Source: Verrucomicrobiales bacterium
Lineage (GTDB): Bacteria > Verrucomicrobiota > Verrucomicrobiia > Limisphaerales > J093
Assembly (NCBI GenBank): GCA_024233305.1
Contig: JACKPV010000041.1
Span: 17,796-81,795, forward strand
Direction: 5' to 3'
Length of the DNA stretch: 64,000 nucleotides
The notes below the pieces were generated by a model. It did not search any database. It was not told the DNA's origin and worked only from the letters and a program-made list of their open reading frames with translations. Made by a program: the position numbers and the translations under genes. Position 1 is the first letter of the stretch. Every line of letters begins with the position of its first letter. Positions 9,735-19,300 of this stretch are shown one piece after another.

Positions 9735-11067
9735 GCGCGTCCATGCAGCGGTGATCGAGCGCGAACTGGAGTGGTTCTACCGCACGCTTGAGACGCGCCT
9801 GCGCCTGCACTTCAACCAGGAGACCTCGCACCGAAGCATCGCGGACCTGCCGCCGCCCGAACTCAACGGGGATCCGGGCGCCTACGCGCGCCTGGTGGCC
9901 GAACACGATTTCGGCCCTTCGGAACGCCTGGTCCTGGCCCTCGCGCTGGCGCCCCATCTCCGGCCCGCCTTGCTGGATCCGCTGTTTATCCGGAACGCCG
10001 CCTATGATCGTCCGTTCACCGAGTTCGGTGGGCTGCCGGCCGCGCCCGGCGGCTTCCTGCCCACCGTTGAAACCGCCCTCTTCCTGCTGGCCGGCGACTC
10101 CCTCGAGGACCGTCTGCTGGCCGGCCGGTTGTTCGGACCGGAGCATCCGTTTCAGCGCGACCGCTTGCTGGATCCAGGGAACGCCGAAGGTGGGGCCACG
10201 CCCGGGCAACGACCCCTGCGACCGGCGCCCCCATTGTTGCACGCATTGCTCACCGGCGAAACCTGGCGCCCGCGGTTTGGTTTCGAGTTTCCGGCGCGAC
10301 GCCTCACCACGCGGCTCGAGTGGGACGACCTGATTCTCCCGCCCGATACCCGTCGCCGGTTGGACGAAATCCTGGCCTGGATGCGGCACGGACGGCAGCT
10401 GCTCGACGATCCCGATTTGGGCCGCCGCCTGCGCCCCGGCCTGCGCGCGCTCTTCTGCGGCCCGCCTGGCACCGGCAAAACCCTGACCGCAGGATTGCTG
10501 GGCAAGATCAGCGGTCGCGACGTCTATCGCATCGACCTTTCGCTGGTCGTTTCGAAGTACATCGGGGAGACCGAGAAGAACCTGGAACGGGTCTTTGCGC
10601 AGGCCGAATGCCAGGACTGGATTCTGTTGTTCGATGAGGCGGATGCGCTCTTCGGCAAGCGCACGCAAGTGAAGGACGCACACGACCGTTTCGCCAACCA
10701 GGAGATCTCCTACCTGCTGCAACGCGTCGAGGACTTCGCCGGGGTCGTGATCCTGGCCACCAATCTGCGCGAGAACCTGGACGACGCGTTCACCCGGCGT
10801 TTCGAGAGCGTGGTGACTTTCCCAATGCCGGGACCCGAGCAAATGCGCCAGCTTTGGGAAGCCGGGTTTGGCCGCGCATACGAGCTGGAATCCAGCATCG
10901 ACCTGCGTGAGGTCGCGCAACGCCACCGTCTTTCCGGTGGGTCGATCATGAACGTCGTCCGTTTCTGCGCCTTGCGGGCGGTCACGCGGGACACCCGGAT
11001 CGTGCGGCTGCGGGACCTCGATGAAGGCATCCGGCGGGAACTGCACAAGGAAGGAAAGACGGCCTGA
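9727..11067 (+). CDS. AAA+ ATPase of the contractile injection system (Afp15-like)
   Basis: 446 aa from the ATG at 9727, which lies in the preceding stop region; an upstream extension of the same frame is only a shadow of the tape-measure gene. Walker A is GPPGTGKT (residues 245-252), Walker B is ILLFDEAD (D303/E304), and the sensor-1 segment is VVILATNLREN..DAFTRRF. The N-terminal 240 residues are the family-specific domain. Such ATPases are near-universal eCIS core genes and are thought to help assembly or terminate or recycle the sheath in the cytoplasm. All catalytic motifs are intact. The DUF4157 gene follows after 3 bases, suggesting one transcript. Confidence 0.92.
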   Translation: MPERVHAAVIERELEWFYRTLETRLRLHFNQETSHRSIADLPPPELNGDPGAYARLVAEHDFGPSERLVLALALAPHLRPALLDPLFIRNAAYDRPFTEFGGLPAAPGGFLPTVETALFLLAGDSLEDRLLAGRLFGPEHPFQRDRLLDPGNAEGGATPGQRPLRPAPPLLHALLTGETWRPRFGFEFPARRLTTRLEWDDLILPPDTRRRLDEILAWMRHGRQLLDDPDLGRRLRPGLRALFCGPPGTGKTLTAGLLGKISGRDVYRIDLSLVVSKYIGETEKNLERVFAQAECQDWILLFDEADALFGKRTQVKDAHDRFANQEISYLLQRVEDFAGVVILATNLRENLDDAFTRRFESVVTFPMPGPEQMRQLWEAGFGRAYELESSIDLREVAQRHRLSGGSIMNVVRFCALRAVTRDTRIVRLRDLDEGIRRELHKEGKTA

Positions 11068-11070
11068 ATC

Positions 11071-14000
11071 ATGCTCGCGCCTCCCCTCCAGCGCACCGCC
11101 AAGCCGGTCCCGCCCGAGCGGAAGACCCCCGCGATGGGAGGTCGGGGTGAAGCGGTTCAGCCGGCTCGGGCCGAGCAGGACGAATTGGGGCCGATCATCC
11201 AGCGCGCCTGCGCGGCATGTGAGGAGGACGCGCCCCGGTGGCAGGCGAAGTATGCGGTTCATCCTCCGGGGGACCGCTGGGAGAAGGAGGCTGATGGCGT
11301 TGCGGAAGCCGTCGTTCGCGGGGGGGCGGTGCCCCGGCTGAGCCCCGTCGACTCAGGCGGGCTGGCCAGTGGGTTGCAACGGTTGGTTAACCGACCCTCC
11401 ACCAGCGCTCCGCGCGCGGGGATTCAAACGTCCTCGTCGGGGGCGCCGGATCCGGTGGGCAACGCGTTGCGCCGACCGGGTCCCGGTTCGCCGTTGAACC
11501 CACGCCAACGGGCCCGGATCGAAACGCCGCTGGGCGCGGATCTGCGGTCTGTTCGCGTCCACACCGGGCCGGAAGCCGAAGCGGCCACCGCCTCGGTCAA
11601 CGCGCGAGCCTTCACCACCGGCAACCACATCTGGCTGGGACGCGGGGAGTCGGCCGGCGATGAACGGCTGCTGGCCCACGAGGCCACGCATGTCGTGCAA
11701 CAGGGCGCCGCTGCCCCGGCGCCGCCAGCGCCGTCGCGCCCTCAGTCAACGTCCCGTGTGCAAAGGGAACCGAGTCCGCCCGGGGCAGTGTCCGGGGCGG
11801 CGGCCGGTTCACCTGCCTCAACTTCCGCCGGCACAACGTCCCCTTCGGCCCCATCCACCGCCGCTGCTCCAGCCGGGGGTTCCGCCGCGGCGCCGACGCC
11901 GGGCCAGGCTCCTCAGTCCGCAGCGGGAGGCGCTGCGGCGGCCGGAGGAACTGCGGCGCCCGCCGCTGCCGTCCCGGCTGGTGTGGCTTCGCCCGTTGAC
12001 GTTGGCACCGGAGTCGAGCTGCTCATGCCCGAACCGCCGGCAGGCCTTTCTGCGGCGGATGAAGCGCGCCTCGCGCAGTCGCAACAAGCCGCCGGGAGCA
12101 ACGCATCAGCGCAACAGTCACTGCCGGCCGCTGAGGACAACGTGGCCGGGGCGCGGGCGGCCGTCACCGAGCCGGAGACCGAAACCACCGCGCGAGCCTC
12201 GGGCGCCTTGGCGGAGGCCCTTGGCGAACGCCCCGCGCCGAGCCCGGAAATTGAAGCGCTTTGCGAACGCATCCGCGAGGCGATCCGCGCCCGGCGCCCG
12301 CCCGACGAGGATTCGTTGCTCGAATCCAATCCGCAGGCGGCCGCGCAGGCGGCCGGCGGTGAACTCGAAGCCTCGGTGCGCGGCGATGCCCAACGCGTGC
12401 AGGGCGACTACGACGCGTTGAACCAGCCGGCCCGGGGGACGCCGCAACAGCAAGCGCAACCCCTCGCCCCGCCTCCCGCGGCCGTCCCCGGGCCTCCCAT
12501 CGCCGCTTCGCAATCCGTTCCCGAAGCCGTGCCGGCGGCGGATGTCTCCCTCGACGCCGATGTGGCGGCCAGCCAGGAACGCGTGGACAGCGCCGGCATG
12601 AATTCCCAGCCGGCCCAACTCGTGCAATCCGGTCCCATCGCCGAGGCGCGCGACGCCCAATCCGAACTGACCGAGGCCGCGCAGCGGGATCCGGCGGAAG
12701 TCCTGGCCGAACAGACCGCCACGCGGGCCCAGGCGTCCGCGGACATGGCGGCTCTTCAGGAGCAGGCTCTCGCGGCGATGCAGGGCGCCCGCGTGGAGAC
12801 GGTCACGGGGGTCACCGGGCAGCAGCAGGGCATGGTCGGTTCCGAGGAACAGATGCGCGCCCAGGTCAGCGCCCAGGCCCAGGCGATCTTCGATTCCGCC
12901 CAGACCCGCGTCAACGCGCTGCTCGAGCCGTTGCCCGAAACCGCCATGCACCGTTGGGAAACCGGCGTGCAGGTGCTCTCGACGCGCTTCGAGCAGGACC
13001 TTTCGCGGATCGAGGAATGGAAGCGCGAACGCTACTCGGGAGTCGGCGGGGCGTTGCTCGAATTGTGGGAGGGCGTGGTCGGGTTGCCCGATGAGTTCAT
13101 TCGCGCCTACGACAGTGCCGAACGCAACTTCGGCGACGGCGTCTGCGCGTTGATCCGCGAGATTTCGACCGAGGTGAATGGAGTGATCGCGGCGTGCGAA
13201 CAGATCATCGACGATGCGCGCCGGCAGATCGGCGAGCTGTTCGCGGGACTGCCGGCCGGCCTGCAGGAATGGGCCGCCGGGGAACAGGCTCGTTTCAGCC
13301 AGCAACTCGACGCCCTGCAGGAACGCGCCGCCAACGCACGCGATGAGTTCAACCGCAACCTTGCCGAAAGGGCCGCCCAATCCGTCCAGCAGGTGCGCGA
13401 ACGGATCCACGAACTACGCGAAGCCGCCGGCGGTCTGCTCGGCCGGATTGCGGGCGCGGTCGAGCGGTTCCTCGAGGACCCGGCCCGGTTCATCATCGAC
13501 GGGTTGCTGGAACTTGTCGGCATTCCGCCGGCGTCCTTCTGGGTGGTGGTCGATCGCATCGGGCAGGTCATCAACGATATTGCCGACGATCCGATGGGCT
13601 TTGCGAACAACCTGGTGAGCGCGCTCGGCCAGGGGTTCCAGCGGTTCTTCGACAACTTCGGGCAGCACATCATCGGCGGGTTCTTCGACTGGCTGTTCTC
13701 CGGGCTGGGCGCGGTAGGCGTGCAGTTGCCGTCGGACTTCTCGCTCAAGAGCCTCATCACGTTCTTCCTCCAGTTGATGGGGATCACCTGGGCGCGCATC
13801 CGCCAGTTGCTTGCGCGCCACATCGGCGAGGAGAACGTGGCCCTGCTAGAACGCGCCTACGAACTGATCGCGACACTCATCGAACAGGGGCCAGCCGGCA
13901 TCTTCGAGATGATCAAGGAACAGCTCAACCCACAGAACCTCATCGACCAAGTCGTGCGGGCGGCGGTGGATTTCCTGATCGAAACGCTCATCGTGCGGGT

Positions 14001-15519
14001 CACCGCCCGGATCATCGCGATGTTCAATCCGGCCGGCGCGATCATCCAGGCCATCGAGATCATCTACCGGGTGCTCCGCTGGATCTTCGACAATGCCGCC
14101 CGCATCTTCAGCCTCGTCGAAACGGTGGTGAACGGGGCCGCCGACCTGATTGCCGGCAACCTCGCCGGCATGGCCGCCGCGGTGGAGGGCGCCCTGGCCC
14201 GATTGATTGCCCCGGTCATCGATTTCCTCGCCGGCTTCCTCGGCCTGGGCGCCCTGCCGGATCGCATCGCCGACACCATCCGGGGTTTCCAGGAATGGGT
14301 GATGGGCATCCTCGACCGTGTCATCCGCTGGCTGGCCGAACGGGCGCGCGCCTTGTTGCAGTCCCTTGGACTCGGCCCGGCGCAAACGGAGGACCAGCGT
14401 ACCGAGGACGACGGGGAGACCATTGCCGAACCGGTGCGCATGGGCGACGAGAACCACACGCTGCGCATCAAAACCGGGGCTCGTGAAGTGACGCTCGCGA
14501 GCGATGAAGGCCCGCTGCAGCAGAAGCTCGACGCCGGCCTCGCGAAGCTCCACGAGTACGAAGGGAGTCCGGAAGCCGGAGAGGCATCCACGGCCCTGCG
14601 GCGGATGCGAACCCTGCTCGGCCAGATCTTCGCGGCCCTCCAGGCGGGGACCCCGGTGGATCGCGCCCGGTTGCGGGATTTCAGCCGCCAGACCAAGCAG
14701 GTGCTCGAGGCGTACGGGGCCGAGTTCCACGTCAGTGATGTCGTGGACGGCCTGCCCGAATTCGGTCCGGTTGTGGTCGGACCGCATCGGGTGGGCGCCG
14801 TTGCCCAGCCGGACGGATCGACCCGCGAATCCCACCACGTCCCGCCCAAGGAACTGGCCCAGGCCCTGGCGCGGGAGATGCGCGATACTCAGGCAACGCT
14901 GCAATCCTCTTCCCAACCCGCGGCCGCGGCGGCGGCGGCGGATTTGGACCGGCGCGCCGGGATGATCGAAGCCAACGCCGATGGCACGGGTTTGTCCGCC
15001 ATTTCGGTCCACCGGGTGACGCACCAGAACGCGGGCGGCGTGGGCATCCACGCGGCGGCCATGCGCGAGGAAATCGTGCAGGCAATTGCCGGGATCGACG
15101 CCGCAAGCCGTCAGCGCACGATCCAGATTCGCAACCGGGTTTCGGGTGATCTTGCGGTGAATCCCGGTGGCACGACCTTTGCCGAGTGGTTGCGCGACGT
15201 GCAAGCGGCCCTCGATGCCGAGGATGCGTCCGCGGCCGAGAAGGCTTCGACCCTGGCAGCCGCCCGGCAGGCGGGAACGTCCGAGGCGGCCGAGAATCAA
15301 GCCGCCGCCGCCGCCGGACGGCAGGCCGAACGACAGCGCCTGCCCCGCCTCGTGGATCGCGCCTTCGACAGCAGCCTGAACCAGGGCCAGGCCGCCGTCG
15401 CCGCGGCCCTGCGCCATTCCGTGGTGGACGGACCGCAGGAGGACATCAACCGCGAGTTGCCGAAGCTGGATTCGGAGGCTCGATCCACCTGGCGCACCCG
15501 TGGCATCCTGCCGACGTGA
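11071..15519 (+). CDS. eCIS DUF4157 (core domain) protein with C-terminal HHVPP toxin-like domain
   Basis: 1482 aa. The N terminus has the hallmark of DUF4157 proteins: an IIQRACAACEED leader, a PGDRWEKEADGVAEAVV segment, then a compact domain with SVRVHTG..A.....NARAFTTGNHIW and a zinc-protease-type HEATH motif (H203-H207) in LLAHEATHVVQQG. A Pro/Ala/Gln-rich linker follows (about 230-330), then long helical segments (about 330-850) and an amphipathic, hydrophobic stretch (about 850-1140) of the kind seen in other giant DUF4157 proteins. The last about 260 residues contain ESHHVPPKEL and ISVHRVTHQN...GIH, with paired histidines that resemble HNH-fold polymorphic toxin tips; this last reading is inference. 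DUF4157 proteins are strongly eCIS-linked, and several are cargo. It is the best payload candidate here. Confidence 0.85.
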   Translation: MLAPPLQRTAKPVPPERKTPAMGGRGEAVQPARAEQDELGPIIQRACAACEEDAPRWQAKYAVHPPGDRWEKEADGVAEAVVRGGAVPRLSPVDSGGLASGLQRLVNRPSTSAPRAGIQTSSSGAPDPVGNALRRPGPGSPLNPRQRARIETPLGADLRSVRVHTGPEAEAATASVNARAFTTGNHIWLGRGESAGDERLLAHEATHVVQQGAAAPAPPAPSRPQSTSRVQREPSPPGAVSGAAAGSPASTSAGTTSPSAPSTAAAPAGGSAAAPTPGQAPQSAAGGAAAAGGTAAPAAAVPAGVASPVDVGTGVELLMPEPPAGLSAADEARLAQSQQAAGSNASAQQSLPAAEDNVAGARAAVTEPETETTARASGALAEALGERPAPSPEIEALCERIREAIRARRPPDEDSLLESNPQAAAQAAGGELEASVRGDAQRVQGDYDALNQPARGTPQQQAQPLAPPPAAVPGPPIAASQSVPEAVPAADVSLDADVAASQERVDSAGMNSQPAQLVQSGPIAEARDAQSELTEAAQRDPAEVLAEQTATRAQASADMAALQEQALAAMQGARVETVTGVTGQQQGMVGSEEQMRAQVSAQAQAIFDSAQTRVNALLEPLPETAMHRWETGVQVLSTRFEQDLSRIEEWKRERYSGVGGALLELWEGVVGLPDEFIRAYDSAERNFGDGVCALIREISTEVNGVIAACEQIIDDARRQIGELFAGLPAGLQEWAAGEQARFSQQLDALQERAANARDEFNRNLAERAAQSVQQVRERIHELREAAGGLLGRIAGAVERFLEDPARFIIDGLLELVGIPPASFWVVVDRIGQVINDIADDPMGFANNLVSALGQGFQRFFDNFGQHIIGGFFDWLFSGLGAVGVQLPSDFSLKSLITFFLQLMGITWARIRQLLARHIGEENVALLERAYELIATLIEQGPAGIFEMIKEQLNPQNLIDQVVRAAVDFLIETLIVRVTARIIAMFNPAGAIIQAIEIIYRVLRWIFDNAARIFSLVETVVNGAADLIAGNLAGMAAAVEGALARLIAPVIDFLAGFLGLGALPDRIADTIRGFQEWVMGILDRVIRWLAERARALLQSLGLGPAQTEDQRTEDDGETIAEPVRMGDENHTLRIKTGAREVTLASDEGPLQQKLDAGLAKLHEYEGSPEAGEASTALRRMRTLLGQIFAALQAGTPVDRARLRDFSRQTKQVLEAYGAEFHVSDVVDGLPEFGPVVVGPHRVGAVAQPDGSTRESHHVPPKELAQALAREMRDTQATLQSSSQPAAAAAAADLDRRAGMIEANADGTGLSAISVHRVTHQNAGGVGIHAAAMREEIVQAIAGIDAASRQRTIQIRNRVSGDLAVNPGGTTFAEWLRDVQAALDAEDASAAEKASTLAAARQAGTSEAAENQAAAAAGRQAERQRLPRLVDRAFDSSLNQGQAAVAAALRHSVVDGPQEDINRELPKLDSEARSTWRTRGILPT

Positions 15520-15602
15520 GATCCCGCGCGGCTTGCTCCTTTCGCGCGTGGCCGCACAAATCACGATCCGGCTCGCCGAACGAACCGAAGCCGAAACAGA
15601 AC

Positions 15603-16376
15603 ATGGCGGCATCCGAGAGCTTGTGGACCGACGAAGCGCGAACCCGACAGTTCGTGCTTCCCGATGGCGCAACGTTGCCGCGCGGCGAACTGCATTTGCG
15701 CACGGCGACCGGGAGACGCATGGCGGTGGACCCGGAAGCGGTCCGGGCCTTCGAGGTGACGCCCGACCAGGCGCGCGTCTGGTTGAAGGGCCGCTTCGCC
15801 GGGCTCGCCGAGGATGTGCGCGGCGCACTGGGGAAAGCCTGGCGCCAGTGGCGTGAGAATGCGGACGGCAACGAAGGGCCGGAAACGGAGCCGAACCCGG
15901 ATGACTCGCGAGCGCCCGGTCGCCCTGGAGCCATCGAGTTGCTGGCCGCCCTCACCGGCATGTCGCCCGAGGCCCTGCGACGCGATCCGTCCGCCATCCG
16001 CGGCGCATTCACCGCCTTGAGCCGGGAGATGGGGGCAATCGTTATCGGTGCGACCGCCCGGGAACCCGGCCAACTTGACGCGGCCCGGGACCGGATCAAG
16101 GAGCTTCGGGACCGCCTCGCCCGGCGGGGGATCGCCACCAGCAAGGCGTGGGAAGACCTGCCTGCCCGGCTGCACCCCGCGGATGACGCCACCGACCGCC
16201 GGGTGACAGCCGCGCAACTGGAAGCGCTTGCCGACGGGGTAACGGCCAGCGCCGAACATCTCGCCGCCTTGCTCCGTCAACTCGCCGTCCGATTGCGGGC
16301 TGGCGATCCCGCGGGTTCGCCGACGGGCCAACCGGACCCCGGACCGCCTATCGGGGAGTCACCAGCAGACGGATGA
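15603..16376 (+). CDS. Unknown protein at the end of the eCIS locus
   Basis: 257 aa from the ATG at 15603. An open frame extends further left but only over the DUF4157 gene, so I place the start here, 83 bases after that stop; no clear Shine-Dalgarno is visible. I do not recognise a family. Residues 1-90 contain a beta-rich segment (RQFVLPDGATLPRGELHLRT) that could be a small structural or chaperone-like fold. A charged linker (95-115) follows, then helices. There is no signal peptide or membrane segment. The C terminus is Gly/Pro-rich (SPTGQPDPGPPIGESPADG). It could be an accessory, chaperone or immunity protein for the preceding DUF4157 protein; position is the only evidence. Its 3' end overlaps the convergent gene by 29 bp. 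Confidence 0.6.
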   Translation: MAASESLWTDEARTRQFVLPDGATLPRGELHLRTATGRRMAVDPEAVRAFEVTPDQARVWLKGRFAGLAEDVRGALGKAWRQWRENADGNEGPETEPNPDDSRAPGRPGAIELLAALTGMSPEALRRDPSAIRGAFTALSREMGAIVIGATAREPGQLDAARDRIKELRDRLARRGIATSKAWEDLPARLHPADDATDRRVTAAQLEALADGVTASAEHLAALLRQLAVRLRAGDPAGSPTGQPDPGPPIGESPADG

Positions 16377-19300
16377 AGCGCGGCCCGGGCATTTCGGACA
16401 CCGGATCCAGGCTGCGCCACACGGACCGGATCATGCGGGGTGCGACCGGGATTTCATCCAGCAGCTCGAAGGCAATCTCCGCTCTCCGCCAAGGGCCCTC
16501 GACCGACGGCGCGACCTCGAAAGTCAGCCTGGCGTCATCCGCCGCCGGATCCCGCGGGCAGGCAAAGGCGAGATAGACATCCTCCACACCGTCGATGGTC
16601 AGCGGCAGCAACATCGCGCTCAACGGGGCGACCTCCCCGGCGGCTTCCGGCCCAAGGGCGTAGTCCAGGAAGTCGGGCCGGCCGTTGCCGTTCAGGTCGG
16701 CAGCGGGTTCGCCCACGAAATGGTTCGTGTCCGCTTCGCCCGGCTTGCCGCCCGTCTGCATGCTGGCCCGCCAGTTGGCCGGTTGCGCATGGTCCGGGTT
16801 TGTTTCCGGCCGGATCAACACCAACGAGAAGCCCTCGCCGTCGGCCGCCTCCGGCCAGGGCTGACGGTCATTGTAGGTGAAGTCCCGCAAGACTTCGCCC
16901 GCCGCATCGCGCAGCACGAGTCGTTCCCCATCGTTGCCGAGCCTGCCGTCGAAGGGACCTGTCGGTGTCGGCGCGGCGGGATACCGCACGGCGAACGCCG
17001 CCGGGTTGCGCGCCACCACCAGCCGGGCTCCCGGCGCCAGCAAGGTGCCCGGGGCGAACCCGTGGAAGATCCCTTCCACAAACGCGACGCCGCCCAGATC
17101 GATCGGGTGCTCCCCGATGTTCAACAGCTCGATGAACTCGAAATCATCGCGGTTGGTCGTGACCGCGGTTTCCGCCGGCTCCACCGGTTCGGCCGGCCGA
17201 TAGCAGAATTCGCTGATCACGAGATTCGCCGCCGACGCCGGCTCGGTGTCGATGGTGAACGCCGCCTCGTTGAGCGCGCTCCATATCTCTCCCTGCCGGG
17301 CCCGGGCCCTCAGCACGGTGGGCGCCGAAAGGAAGAGCGGTTCGGAAACGTGCGTGCCGGTCGATGGCAGACTCGCGGTCAGGCGCAGGTCGAAGCTGAT
17401 GTCCGAACTCGTCGGCCGCCCTTGATGGATCTCGACCGCGAGTTGGTTCCGCCCGGCCCGGAGCCGCTCCAACGGAATGGCGGCCAGGGTCAGCACCGCA
17501 TTGTCGCCCGGTTGCGACAGGGCGTAAGTGTCGAAGCCGGGAGTCGGTGGGAGGTTGTTGCTGCGGAGGATCTCGACGCCATTGAGATGCACGATCACGG
17601 CGTCGTCGTAGACGACCTCGAGCGCCGCCGCGTCAATCGCCGCGGGATCGTCCAATTGGAAGGTCGCCCGAAAATACGTGGTGGCGTTCTTCTGCACGCC
17701 ATCGGCATCGGGATCGGCGTCCACGTAACCGACGACCGTGGCCTCGTCGTCGTCGCCGTAGCCCAATGGCGATGCGCCCTTACCCCACCCGCTGTCGTCG
17801 AAGTCCGCCGCCCGCCAACCCGGCCCCGGATCCGTGCCGTCATCGAGATACCGCCACAACGCCCCGCTCACCACGAGGTTCGGGTCGAACGGTCCGCCGC
17901 CATCGCCACCGCCGAATGACACCCGCACGGCCGACGGATTGGGTTCCCCGCCGGGAAGCCTCGGGTCGGAGCCATCCGTGGTGAAGAACAACTCGGGCGC
18001 CTTCACCGTCATCGTCAAGGGCGTGTCCGGCGAGACCGGGCCGCCGTGCCGGCTGAACACCGGGGCGTCGACCGGCGGATACAAGCCGGCGGCGCGGAAC
18101 TGACCCAGCACCACGTCGCTGCGCTGCGGCAGGTAGGTGTCGAGCAGCCAGTCGCGCTCGCGGCGCCAATCTTCGAGGTCCTGCGGCGGGTTGTGATGAT
18201 CGTCCCCCCAGCGCGCCGTTTCCGCGATCACCGCCGATTCAATGCTGTCGGCCAGGGCGCGATAGCGGGGAACGAGCCGGCCCGGAGTGAGCACGCCGTC
18301 GTTGAAGAACCACCGGTGCACGTGATCGGCAAAGGCAAGCTGATACTCGGGGAAGCTCCGCAGACGGTCATGCGGCCCGGCAACCCAGGACCCGGTGATG
18401 CCGCTGCGGGGCGTGACCATGTCGAGCGGGGAACGGCCCCGGTTGTTCCCCATCGTGTTCTCGAAATCCCAGAGATAGAACTTGAAGCCGTCGCTATCGG
18501 CGGTGCGCCGGCGGCCGAACCAGAAGTTCTTGTTGGGCCAGTCCCAGTTGCCGCCCCACATGTTCACGATCATGTAGTCGACGTAATTGGACAGATCGAG
18601 ATGGACGGGCAGGGACGGGTTGCGGGAACCGTCGGCCTCGAGTCCGCGCAAGGCCTGGAAGTCGGCCAGCGTGCGGACGGCGCGCACCTGTCGGTCCATC
18701 TCCTGCCACGCCGCCAGGTCGCCGTGCTTCACCTCGCCGGAGTTGATGGCATCCCACTCCTCCGGTTCCCCGCCCAGGTAGGTGGAGGAGAAATCCTCGT
18801 TGGGACGCTCGACCAGGTTGTAAAGGCCCCAGTAAAGGCCGTTCAGATAGACGTGCACAAACCGTCCGCGCGGGGACGGCTGGCCCATGGCGAGATGGAG
18901 GCGACGACCGAATTCGTCCCGCAGGAACTGTTCGGTGTCCTTCGCCGCGTCCCAGGCATAACCGTCATTGGCGCCCGCCCGCAGCACCAGGGTGTCGAAC
19001 TCGCGCGCGGCTCCCACCTCGCGAAACAGGTCCTGCCGGAGCTTCCCCGGCCCATACTCGTCCTTGAACAGCAGCCGCAGCGAGTGCTTCTGCGTCACGC
19101 TGCGACTGCGGAAATAGCCGCCCTGGATGCGGATCCCGCAATCCACCTGGAACGTTCCCTCACCGGCGGACTCGATCCACTCGATCGAGCACGGACGCTC
19201 CCAACCCACACCGGCGGATTCCGGATTCGCATAAATGCCTTTCGAGGCCCCGAAGAGATTGTCGTTCGCGGTAGCGATCGCGATCGAGGGCAGGCTCTGC

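Noticed and set aside
8143..11262. 1039-aa open frame on the minus strand
   Set aside because: It runs antisense to the tape-measure and AAA+ ATPase genes, both of which are convincing.
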